NCBI GenBank assembly: GCA_041395445.1
Contig: JAWLAO010000001.1
Location: 461,001 to 525,000 of the forward strand
Reading direction: 5' to 3'
Source of the DNA: Gammaproteobacteria bacterium
GTDB lineage: Bacteria > Pseudomonadota > Gammaproteobacteria > Xanthomonadales > Marinicellaceae
Length of the DNA: 64,000 nt
Part shown: one piece after another, positions 45,039 through 52,460 of the stretch
How the letters are laid out: each line of letters opens with the position of its first letter
Position numbering within the stretch: the first letter of the stretch is position 1
Program-made: the position numbers and the translations under genes
The notes under the pieces: generated by a model
What the model was told of the DNA's origin: nothing
What the model saw: only the letters and a program-made list of their open reading frames with translations
The model's database searches: none

Positions 45039-46004
45039 GTGACACAAAAAATTGCGATTACACTTGGCGAACCGGCAGGCATTGGAGTTGAACTGGTCGC
45101 CAAGTTAGCTTTGCAAAAGCAATTGAATGATTGCATTGTCATCGGGGATGAAAACCTGATACGAAACCATATTTCAAAGCACGATTTAAATCTAACGGTC
45201 AATTGTCCTAATCATGAAAGTTCTACTCAAAACATTCAATGCTTCCACATACCTGTTTGCGAAGAAGTAACTCTCGGACAACTAAATTATAAAAACTCAA
45301 AATATGTTCTTGAGATATTAAACCATTCTGCACTTGGATGCATGAACGGTGAGTATTCGGCAATGATTACTTGTCCTCTTCATAAAGGAATCATCAACCA
45401 AGCAGGATATAAATTCTCTGGACATACTGAATATTTGGCGGAATTGAGTGGAACTAAAAAGGTAGTGATGATGTTACTCAACAAACACATGAAAGTTGCT
45501 CTGGCAACCACTCATCTCCCACTTAAAGAAGTTGCAAATTATATAAATCGTGACTCTCTGACCGAAACACTGAATATTCTCATTGAAGATATGCAGAAAA
45601 AATTTAAGATCTCAAAACCTAAAATTGCTGTTTGCGGACTCAATCCTCATGCGGGTGAGGACGGACATTTAGGAATGGAAGAAATTGAAATCATAAACCC
45701 TCTCATACAGGAATTTCAACAACAAGGACATGATGTTTATGGAAGCATTCCGGCTGACAGTTTGTTTACGCCTGAAAAACTAAAAAAATATGATGCCGTT
45801 TTGGCCATGTATCACGACCAAGGATTAGCTCCGCTTAAATACGCCGGATTTGGTAAGTCTGTCAATATCACTTTAGGTTTACCATTTATCCGCACTAGCG
45901 TTGATCATGGAACAGCACTCGACATTGCCGGGAAAAATATTGCTTCCGCCGATAGTTTGCTGGAATCCATCAAACTCACCAGAAAGTTGGTCAATCATGT
46001 CTAA
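45039..46004 (+). CDS. pdxA: 4-hydroxythreonine-4-phosphate dehydrogenase
   Basis: 321 aa starting with GTG at 45039. It acts in pyridoxal-5-phosphate synthesis. Family signatures are ITLGEPAGIGVEL, CPLHKGIINQAGYKFSGHTE, VCGLNPHAGEDGHLGMEE, MYHDQGLAPLKYAGFG and LPFIRTSVDHGTALDIAG; the metal-ligand histidines are in these motifs. It overlaps ksgA by 8 nt. Confidence 0.96.
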   Translation: MTQKIAITLGEPAGIGVELVAKLALQKQLNDCIVIGDENLIRNHISKHDLNLTVNCPNHESSTQNIQCFHIPVCEEVTLGQLNYKNSKYVLEILNHSALGCMNGEYSAMITCPLHKGIINQAGYKFSGHTEYLAELSGTKKVVMMLLNKHMKVALATTHLPLKEVANYINRDSLTETLNILIEDMQKKFKISKPKIAVCGLNPHAGEDGHLGMEEIEIINPLIQEFQQQGHDVYGSIPADSLFTPEKLKKYDAVLAMYHDQGLAPLKYAGFGKSVNITLGLPFIRTSVDHGTALDIAGKNIASADSLLESIKLTRKLVNHV

Positions 46005-46761
46005 CAAATACTCCGCCAAAAAGCGTTTCGGGCAGAACTTTCTCCAAGACCATAGCGTTATTGAGCGAATCATCAATGCTTTTGTTCCAAAAGAAAATGA
46101 CACTATTTACGAAATCGGCCCGGGACAAGCGGCTCTGAGCAATCATTTGGTTGAGTATTGTAACCATGTTCAACTCGTCGAAATTGATGATGATTTAGTT
46201 CCGGCTTTGAAAGCTCAATTTGTAACCAAGCCTAATGTTACCGTACTCCATCAAGACGCTTTAGAACTGGAGCTGACCGAACCCAATTGCCGAATCATCG
46301 GTAATCTTCCTTATAATGTTTCTACACCTTTACTGATTTGTTTTCTGTATCAATCAGAAAACATCAGCGATATGCTATTTATGTTGCAAAAAGAAGTGGT
46401 AAAAAGAATCTGTGCAGAAGTTGGAACAAAAGCCTACGGGCGATTAAGTGTGATGTTGCAATATGCTTTTGATTGTGAAGAACTTTTTATCGTCAAACCG
46501 GAGTCCTTCCATCCGCAACCAAAAGTAGATTCTCAGATTGTACGTTTAGTCAAAAAGCAGGAAATTCCAATTGTTGATTTACAAAAAATGGAGAGTTTGG
46601 TTAAACAAGCATTTGGGCAACGCCGAAAAACTATAAAAAATAATCTGAAAGGAATTTTGACTGATGATGATTTCGAGAAACTGGCAATCGACCCAAAACT
46701 ACGTCCCGAATCAATTACTATAGAAGAGTATGTGAACATCACCAACTTCATCTCTGACTGA
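45997..46761 (+). CDS. ksgA: 16S rRNA dimethyladenosine transferase
   Basis: 254 aa from the ATG at 45997 (MSNKYSAKKRFGQNFLQD); the frame extends upstream inside pdxA but only this start gives the family N-terminus. SAM motif YEIGPGQAALSNHLVEY and catalytic NLPYNVSTPLL. It dimethylates A1518 and A1519 of 16S rRNA. apaG and apaH, which often follow in this operon, are absent; a convergent phasin gene lies next. Confidence 0.96.
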   Translation: MSNKYSAKKRFGQNFLQDHSVIERIINAFVPKENDTIYEIGPGQAALSNHLVEYCNHVQLVEIDDDLVPALKAQFVTKPNVTVLHQDALELELTEPNCRIIGNLPYNVSTPLLICFLYQSENISDMLFMLQKEVVKRICAEVGTKAYGRLSVMLQYAFDCEELFIVKPESFHPQPKVDSQIVRLVKKQEIPIVDLQKMESLVKQAFGQRRKTIKNNLKGILTDDDFEKLAIDPKLRPESITIEEYVNITNFISD

Positions 46762-46774
46762 GTTAGTGATGTTC
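46734..46774 (+). terminator. Hairpin spanning the ksgA stop codon
   Basis: GAACATCACCAAC (46734-46746) pairs with GTTAGTGATGTTC (46762-46774), 12 of 13 positions, with a 15-nt loop that holds the ksgA TGA. No T-run follows on either strand, so it is not a textbook terminator, but its place between convergent genes suggests 3'-end formation or mRNA protection. Confidence 0.4.
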
Positions 46775-46789
46775 AAATAAGAGAGCAGT

Positions 46790-47341
46790 TTAAGATTCTT
46801 TAGTAACCTTAGTGCTTACTTTTTTAGTTGTTTTCTTTGCAACTTTTTTTACCGCTGGCTTAGCTTCAGCAACGGCTTTTTTTGTTGCATCTTTAACATC
46901 CGCAACATAGTTTCCGGTTAATTTCGAAACTTCAGTCGCAAGCAATTCTACTTTTTTCAAAAGCGCTGTAATTTCTTCACTGGTTGGCACATCTAATTTT
47001 TGTAAAGTTTTTGCAACACGATTTTCAAAAATATTTTCCAACTTATCCCAACCTTGGCTCGCTTTTCCTTTCACTTGATTGACTTTGGATTTCACTTCCT
47101 TAGTCGCATTTTGGGAACTTTTCTTGATGACTTTCTCGAGCCCTTTACCTTCATCAACCAATTTATTAAAGATTTTTACGCCTTCTTGTTGAGCTTTGGC
47201 GAACGCACCCAAACCTGCTAACCAGATTTCATTGGCTGATTCCATGATATTTCCGGCTAAATTCGGTTTTTTAGTTGTTGTTTTTTTAGCTGTAGTTTTC
47301 TTAACTGCAGCTTTTTTATTCAATGTTTTTTTAACTGTCAT
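46790..47341 (-). CDS. Phasin-family protein with Lys/Ala-rich ends
   Basis: 183 aa. The core (about 28-140) has the phasin pattern ESANEIWLAGLGAFAKAQQE and a long amphipathic helix. Both ends are histone-like: KKAAVKKTTAKKTTTKKP at the start and AKPAVKKVAKKTTKKVSTK at the end, as in PhaF-type phasins that link polyhydroxyalkanoate granules to DNA. No PHA synthase is in the window. It may instead be a general granule or nucleoid protein. Single gene with a 241-bp upstream region in which I see no other gene. Confidence 0.8.
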   Translation of the reverse strand: MTVKKTLNKKAAVKKTTAKKTTTKKPNLAGNIMESANEIWLAGLGAFAKAQQEGVKIFNKLVDEGKGLEKVIKKSSQNATKEVKSKVNQVKGKASQGWDKLENIFENRVAKTLQKLDVPTSEEITALLKKVELLATEVSKLTGNYVADVKDATKKAVAEAKPAVKKVAKKTTKKVSTKVTKES

Positions 47342-47582
47342 TTATTTATCCTCGATTTTGATGTTGCCCATTAAATCGTAAATGTCTAGAGCAAACACAC
47401 TATTTATTAGTTCTGAACGAAAAATTTTAGCATAACCGTTTAAATAATCATTTACTATTTTTTATGAAGCTTTAACAGCGAACCAATCATGTAATAAACT
47501 TATCAAAGACAAAATCGGACCATTACATAAAATAATGAATGACAACTACTTGATCTTTTATCACCCTTCATTGTTTTGGATA

Positions 47583-48470
47583 TTACTTATCAACCAGCCA
47601 TTCAATAATATCTGTTAAAATACTGGAGCGACTTGAGATATCATAGGTTCTGGTAATTTTCGCTGTTTGCTTTTCGGCTTGAATTTTAGCTTTTGCTTTG
47701 GTGACTTCCTGTTTCGCTTTGCGTGCGGCTTTTTGCTGTTGTTGAAGTAATTGTCCGGAACGAATATATTGAAGAACTTCATCCAATTCATGAATATCAA
47801 ACCAGATTCCGTGTTTGCTGCAAACATCAACGACAATACCGCTGGCTTGAGCGTAATTTCTGCGATTCATTAATTGTTGGCATTGTGGACATTGTCGATA
47901 GAACTTCGTCGGTGTTTCACGGGACTGAGCAGAATGCTGAATATTAGATTCCTTGACGCCGCTTTCAACACCTGATGCCACTTCATTTTGTGCTTTACGC
48001 TCCAAATGTTTGAAAACATCCGCAGTAATCCATAAACCGGCACAATGAGAACATTCTTTCATACTAAATGCATGAGAGTTCATCTTGCGTGAATGCAACT
48101 TTACGTTATCGCAAACCGGGCAATCCATATCTGTTTTATCAAAATCCACATCTTCAGATGCAATTGGAGTTGCACAGGAATGACAAAACTTGGCTTTTGA
48201 GCTTATCCGGGTCATACAGTGCGGACAAATAGTATTTAAGTCTCTTTCGTGAATCGTAAAACTCGATCCGCAATAACTGCAAAATGGCTCTCTGTCTTTA
48301 CCACGAGCTCCACCACAAGAAGAACAACGCACAACCGCCGCATCGTGAATCTTAACCGAAGGAACTGTCAGGGTGTTTCCACAAAAGCAATGAAACTTCT
48401 CTCCGACTCTGCCTTCGTGAACTTTATACTGATGCTTACAGACATTGCATTCAATGATGATATTAGTCAT
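47583..48470 (-). CDS. Multi-zinc-ribbon protein
   Basis: 295 aa. About five CxxC-type zinc ribbons in series: CNVCKHQYKVHEG with CFCG; CSSCGG with CSYCG; CPHC with CHSC; CPVC with CSHCAGLWI; CPQCQQ with the TFIIB-like ribbon end CSKHGIWFDIHELDEVL. The C-terminal 60 residues are a basic Lys/Gln/Ala-rich helix. The last two ribbons match zf-TFIIB proteins. Soluble, probably nucleic-acid or protein binding; role unknown. It overlaps ybeY by 8 nt. Confidence 0.75.
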   Translation of the reverse strand: MTNIIIECNVCKHQYKVHEGRVGEKFHCFCGNTLTVPSVKIHDAAVVRCSSCGGARGKDREPFCSYCGSSFTIHERDLNTICPHCMTRISSKAKFCHSCATPIASEDVDFDKTDMDCPVCDNVKLHSRKMNSHAFSMKECSHCAGLWITADVFKHLERKAQNEVASGVESGVKESNIQHSAQSRETPTKFYRQCPQCQQLMNRRNYAQASGIVVDVCSKHGIWFDIHELDEVLQYIRSGQLLQQQQKAARKAKQEVTKAKAKIQAEKQTAKITRTYDISSRSSILTDIIEWLVDK

Positions 48471-48912
48471 AAGGATTCGGGATATTGAGTTTTGCTAAAA
48501 GTTTAACTTCAAGGGATTCCATTTCTTCGGCTTCCTGTTCATCAACATGATCATATCCGAGCAAATGCAAACACCCGTGAATCGTCATGTGTGCCCAATG
48601 ATTCAATAATGGTTTGTTTTGCTCAAGAGCTTCTTTTTCAACCACATCAGCACAAATTGCCAAATCACCGATGAGTTCACTTTCCACACACTCAGGCAAT
48701 TCTAAAGGAAACGAAAGAACATTGGTCGGTTTGTCTTTGTGACGATAAGTATTATTGAGTTCTTGACTGGTTTGTTGATCAACAATTTCAATACTCACCT
48801 CAAAAAACTTTCCATGTTCCTCAATAACAGTTTCAACCCACAAACTAAAATGACTCTCTTCAGGAGCTGATTCCGAGTGAGTATCATTATTGAATAAAAC
48901 AGATTTCAGCAT
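48463..48912 (-). CDS. ybeY: Endoribonuclease YbeY
   Basis: 149 aa from the ATG at 48912; a TTG two codons upstream is also possible. The metal-binding H-x3-H-x5-H signature is present in HGCLHLLGYDH, and NTYRHKDKPTNVLSFPLE is the other conserved stretch. It processes the 16S rRNA 3' end and takes part in ribosome quality control. The usual neighbours phoH and corC are absent; the partner here is the zinc-ribbon gene, which it overlaps. Confidence 0.95.
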   Translation of the reverse strand: MLKSVLFNNDTHSESAPEESHFSLWVETVIEEHGKFFEVSIEIVDQQTSQELNNTYRHKDKPTNVLSFPLELPECVESELIGDLAICADVVEKEALEQNKPLLNHWAHMTIHGCLHLLGYDHVDEQEAEEMESLEVKLLAKLNIPNPYD

Positions 48913-49024
48913 TGTCAATCAAAGGTTGATTTATTGCTGAAGATTATAACAAATGGAAAAACTTTACTCCAATAAAGTCTCTTATCACTGTTCAATTAAA
49001 ATACGGAAATAATATTTGAGTATA

Positions 49025-49050
49025 AAGAAGTTGATTCCTGTCAACTTCTT
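49025..49050 (-). terminator. Hairpin after the 49.1-49.8 kb gene
   Basis: AAGAAGTTGA (49025-49034) and TCAACTTCTT (49041-49050) form a perfect 10-bp stem with a 6-nt loop, 11 nt beyond the stop of the minus-strand gene. The following T-tract is short (TTTAT). Confidence 0.55.
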
Positions 49051-49060
49051 TAAGTGGTAA

Positions 49061-49825
49061 TTATTTTTTTCCAAATAAATTTTTGAATAGAGATTTTTTA
49101 GATTTGTTTTGTTTTTCCTTTTCTGCTTTTTGCTTTTCTGCCAGAATTCGAGCCTCTTCCTGAGCCTTGTGGTGCTCTTCCAGCCTTTTTGCAAGTTCCA
49201 GTTTTTCCCTGATTTTGGTAATGGCTTGATCGCTTATTTTTTCGGTATAAAGTTCTGGATTTTTCCCAAGAATATATTTTGCCAAGCCATCCATGTACTG
49301 CTCATTGATATTTTTGATATCCAGCCTTTTTATTCGGTTAGAACTGCTGCCGATATTGATATACTGAACGAAAAAATCTTTTTCATCTCTCAGTATAATT
49401 TTAAAAATTGAAGGAATTCTCGTATTAATCTCAACTAAAAAACCATGTTCAGGAGCTTTTTTAACGCTAGATAAGATACTACTGTCTTTGCTGAGTTTTT
49501 GTTTCAGAATCTCAGCAGAGCGCATATCGTTACGACTCACTTGAACACCTTGTTTCAAGACTGTGTTGAATTTAAGTTCCAGTTTGAGTTCATTGCCGGC
49601 TCCGGCACGTTTAATTTCATAAGGACCACAAATTTGACACTCTCTTCTGGTATCCAAAGAAATTAAGCTGAATTCAGAATCAAACCTCTTATCTTCCTTT
49701 TGTAGAATTGATGTAAAATGTTGAAAATATTTGAAACAACTTTCCCATAATTGACGATTATCGCCTTTTGGCTGTTCATTATTATTTTCGTCGTTATTAC
49801 TGGCTAATTCGTCTAAAAAACTCAT
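49061..49825 (-). CDS. Uncharacterised cytoplasmic protein with charged C-terminal helix
   Basis: 254 aa, soluble. Residues 1-185 look globular, with CQICGPYEIKRAGAGNELK (two cysteines) and a basic/aromatic core. The last 65 residues are a charged helix (LELAKRLEEHHKAQEEARIL, then AEKQKAEKEKQNKSKKSLF). I do not recognise the family, though similar proteins are known in gammaproteobacteria as hypotheticals. It overlaps the SDR gene by 4 nt, so they are co-expressed. Confidence 0.65.
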   Translation of the reverse strand: MSFLDELASNNDENNNEQPKGDNRQLWESCFKYFQHFTSILQKEDKRFDSEFSLISLDTRRECQICGPYEIKRAGAGNELKLELKFNTVLKQGVQVSRNDMRSAEILKQKLSKDSSILSSVKKAPEHGFLVEINTRIPSIFKIILRDEKDFFVQYINIGSSSNRIKRLDIKNINEQYMDGLAKYILGKNPELYTEKISDQAITKIREKLELAKRLEEHHKAQEEARILAEKQKAEKEKQNKSKKSLFKNLFGKK

Positions 49826-50616
49826 CTCTTTCTGTACTTGTTAGTTTTTCCTGCAAACAATGCGCGAGTAATCCAATCGGGTAATGCACTACTCATCGCA
49901 GCTATAGTTCTGTTTATTTTACCATTAACTTTTACCGGCTGATTCTTTTCAACGGCAATTATTCCTTGTTTTACTACATCTTTGCTTTTCATCCACATGA
50001 ATTTCGGCAATTGTGACACCATTTGTCTGGTACCATTCACATCGTGAAACTCTGTATATGTAAAACCCGGACATAAAGCGGTTACATGAACCCCTTTTTC
50101 TTTTCCTTCCAAATTCAAACTGTGTGAAAATCGAATCAAAAAGGACTTCGTCGCACCATACAAAGTATGTCCTGCTGTTGGTGGTGCAAAACCTGCCAGA
50201 GAAGCCACATTGATAATTCTACCATATTCGTTTTCAAGCATTTGAGGGTAAAACAAATGGCAAAGCTCAACAACGCTATTGAGCATCACTTGCAATGAAT
50301 CTTTATGCGTTTTCCAATCACTTTTTTCAAAATCACCCGGTACTCCGTAACCGGCATTATTCACCAGCATAGCAATATTCAAATTCTCACAATTGCAAAA
50401 ATCAAAAATTTTCTGCGGTTGTGACTCCTCTGACAAATCGGCTATATAATATCGGGCATCAATGCTATATTTTGTGATTAAATCCTCAGAAATTTCCTTT
50501 AATGACTCTTCTCTGCGTGCGACCAATAGTAAATTCCAACCACTTTCAGCCAGTTGATAAGCAAACTCCTTGCCAATACCGGCTGAAGCTCCCGTGATTA
50601 AAGCATATCTTTTCAT
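49822..50616 (-). CDS. Short-chain dehydrogenase/reductase
   Basis: 264 aa. Rossmann motif ALITGASAGIGKEFAYQLAE, catalytic Tyr/Lys in YGATKSF, Ser in NVASLAGF, NNAGYG and the PG motif LCPGFTYTEF. The layout matches classical SDRs related to DltE/YdfG-like enzymes acting on lipids or hydroxy acids. Substrate unknown. Divergent from cmoA with a 53-bp spacer. Confidence 0.88.
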   Translation of the reverse strand: MKRYALITGASAGIGKEFAYQLAESGWNLLLVARREESLKEISEDLITKYSIDARYYIADLSEESQPQKIFDFCNCENLNIAMLVNNAGYGVPGDFEKSDWKTHKDSLQVMLNSVVELCHLFYPQMLENEYGRIINVASLAGFAPPTAGHTLYGATKSFLIRFSHSLNLEGKEKGVHVTALCPGFTYTEFHDVNGTRQMVSQLPKFMWMKSKDVVKQGIIAVEKNQPVKVNGKINRTIAAMSSALPDWITRALFAGKTNKYRKR

Positions 50617-50655
50617 AAATTCTTATTTAGGTTTTCTATTTGAGATATTATTACA

Positions 50656-50669
50656 TAAAATATCGCCCC
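50656..50669 (+). promoter_or_regulatory. -10-like hexamer before cmoA
   Basis: TAAAAT (50656-50661) ends 8 nt before the cmoA ATG. There is no Shine-Dalgarno sequence between them (ATCGCCCC). The -35 is weak (TTTCTA at 50633-50638, 17-bp spacer). This fits a leaderless transcript. Confidence 0.35.
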
Positions 50670-51410
50670 ATGCAGAAAACAAATCAACAAAACAAAGACA
50701 CTCTTTTCGAAAAACAGTTTGAGTCCGTCAAAGCATTTGCTTTTGATGAGCAAGTTGCTGAAGTTTTTACTGATATGATTCAACGCTCTGTTCCCGGCTA
50801 TGAAACCATATTGAAATCCATTGCCATGTTTGCGATGAAATACACTCGGGAAAACAGCAATATCTATGATTTAGGCTGTTCCTTAGGAGCTGTTTCGGTC
50901 ACTATTGCCAAAGCAATTGAGAAAAAAAATTGTACGATTCATGCTATTGACACTTCTGAAGCCATGATAAAAAGATGTCAGGCGATTGTGAATAAAGAAA
51001 ATCTGGACGAACAAATAGTAGTTCATCAAGATGATATTCTGAAACATAAATTGGAGAATGCTTCAGTTATTGTGAGTAATTTCACTTTACAATTTCTACC
51101 TCAAAATCAACGACAAAAAGCCATTGAGAATATATTCGCAGGGTTAAATAATGGAGGAATTTTTATCCTCTCAGAAAAAGTTTCCGGTTGTAACGCAACG
51201 GATGATTTTATGATTGATCACTATCATGCTTATAAAAAAATCAATGGATATTCGAACAAGGAAATTCAACAAAAAAGGCAAGCATTGAAAGATGTATTGG
51301 TTCCCGATTCCGAGGGAGAAATTACCCAACGATTATCTGATATAGGTTTCATGAAAATATACAAGTGGTTTCAATGTTTTAATTTCTCATCTTTTATAGC
51401 TATCAAATAA
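50670..51410 (+). CDS. cmoA: Carboxy-S-adenosyl-L-methionine synthase
   Basis: 246 aa from the ATG at 50670; upstream in-frame codons back to a TTG are not family-like. Family features are DTLFEKQFESVKAFAFDEQV, VFTDMIQRSVPGYE, the SAM motif YDLGCSLGAVSVTIAKAI and VSNFTLQFL. It makes carboxy-SAM, which CmoB (10 nt downstream) uses to complete cmo5U34 in tRNA. Confidence 0.95.
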   Translation: MQKTNQQNKDTLFEKQFESVKAFAFDEQVAEVFTDMIQRSVPGYETILKSIAMFAMKYTRENSNIYDLGCSLGAVSVTIAKAIEKKNCTIHAIDTSEAMIKRCQAIVNKENLDEQIVVHQDDILKHKLENASVIVSNFTLQFLPQNQRQKAIENIFAGLNNGGIFILSEKVSGCNATDDFMIDHYHAYKKINGYSNKEIQQKRQALKDVLVPDSEGEITQRLSDIGFMKIYKWFQCFNFSSFIAIK

Positions 51411-51419
51411 ACTTTACTC

Positions 51420-52391
51420 ATGATTCATTTATACGATTCATTTTGGTCGAAATTGTCAGAAACTGAATTCGATGCCGGCGGTATTGAAAAGCTCAAAAAA
51501 CTCACTGAAGACAAACTTATCAATCCTATTTCCGGAGATTTTCCTCGATGGTATGATGCCTATGAAAATCTTCCTGAGATTAGTAACATTGAACTTTGCG
51601 AGAACTCCGATGCTATTAAATGTATTGCAAAGAATCTCGAAAAGTCTGTTCTATCACAAGTCAATGAATCATATAAACAACTCATTCCTTGGCGAAAAGG
51701 TCCTTTTGATATGTTTTCCACATACATTGATTCGGAGTGGCAATCATACATGAAATGGCATCGAATTGAGAAACACTTACCGGATATGCGATACAAAGCT
51801 ATTTTAGATGTGGGTAGTGGAAATGGTTTCTACATGTTTAACATGCTGAAACATAACCCAAAATTGGTAATGGGAATTGATCCGGGAATTTTACAAATTA
51901 TTCAATTCTGGAGCATTGAAAAATACATCAACAGTGGATTTGCCGTTCTGCCAATCGTAATGAATGATTTTCCGGAAGAAGTAACCACTTTCGATATGGT
52001 TTTTTCGATGGGAGTTCTATATCACAGAAAATCACCTATTCAGCATTTAAGGCAACTTCACAACACACTGAAAACCGGTGGAGAGTTGATTTTAGAAACA
52101 TTGGCTGTTGATGGCAATGAATCGACTTGTCTGATTCCAACTGACCGTTATGCTCAAATGCGGAATGTCTGGTTTTTACCATCTGTTTCAATGCTCGAAA
52201 TCATGCTACAAAGAACCGGATTTACTAACATCAAATGTGTTGATGTATCAACCACAACGATAACTGAACAAAGAACCACCGAGTGGATGAAGTTTCATTC
52301 CCTGGAACAGTTTCTTAATAAAGATAAAACCCAAACCATTGAAGGCTACCCTCCTCCAACACGAGCGACTTTGATAGCTACAAAAAAATAG
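51420..52391 (+). CDS. cmoB: tRNA U34 carboxymethyltransferase
   Basis: 323 aa, standard CmoB length. Conserved segments are LIPWRKGPFDMFSTYIDSEW, SDIKWDR-like QSYMKWHRIEKHLP, the SAM motif LDVGSGNGFYMFNML, VMGIDPGILQIIQFW and VFSMGVLYHRKSPIQHL. It transfers the carboxymethyl group from carboxy-SAM to 5-hydroxyuridine 34. The two genes work in one pathway. Confidence 0.95.
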   Translation: MIHLYDSFWSKLSETEFDAGGIEKLKKLTEDKLINPISGDFPRWYDAYENLPEISNIELCENSDAIKCIAKNLEKSVLSQVNESYKQLIPWRKGPFDMFSTYIDSEWQSYMKWHRIEKHLPDMRYKAILDVGSGNGFYMFNMLKHNPKLVMGIDPGILQIIQFWSIEKYINSGFAVLPIVMNDFPEEVTTFDMVFSMGVLYHRKSPIQHLRQLHNTLKTGGELILETLAVDGNESTCLIPTDRYAQMRNVWFLPSVSMLEIMLQRTGFTNIKCVDVSTTTITEQRTTEWMKFHSLEQFLNKDKTQTIEGYPPPTRATLIATKK

Positions 52392-52460
52392 CAATTTGTT
52401 TCTCTGGAATTTATTTGTGAAATGGTGTATCGTATCAGGATATTAGAGTTGTATTCCGAA

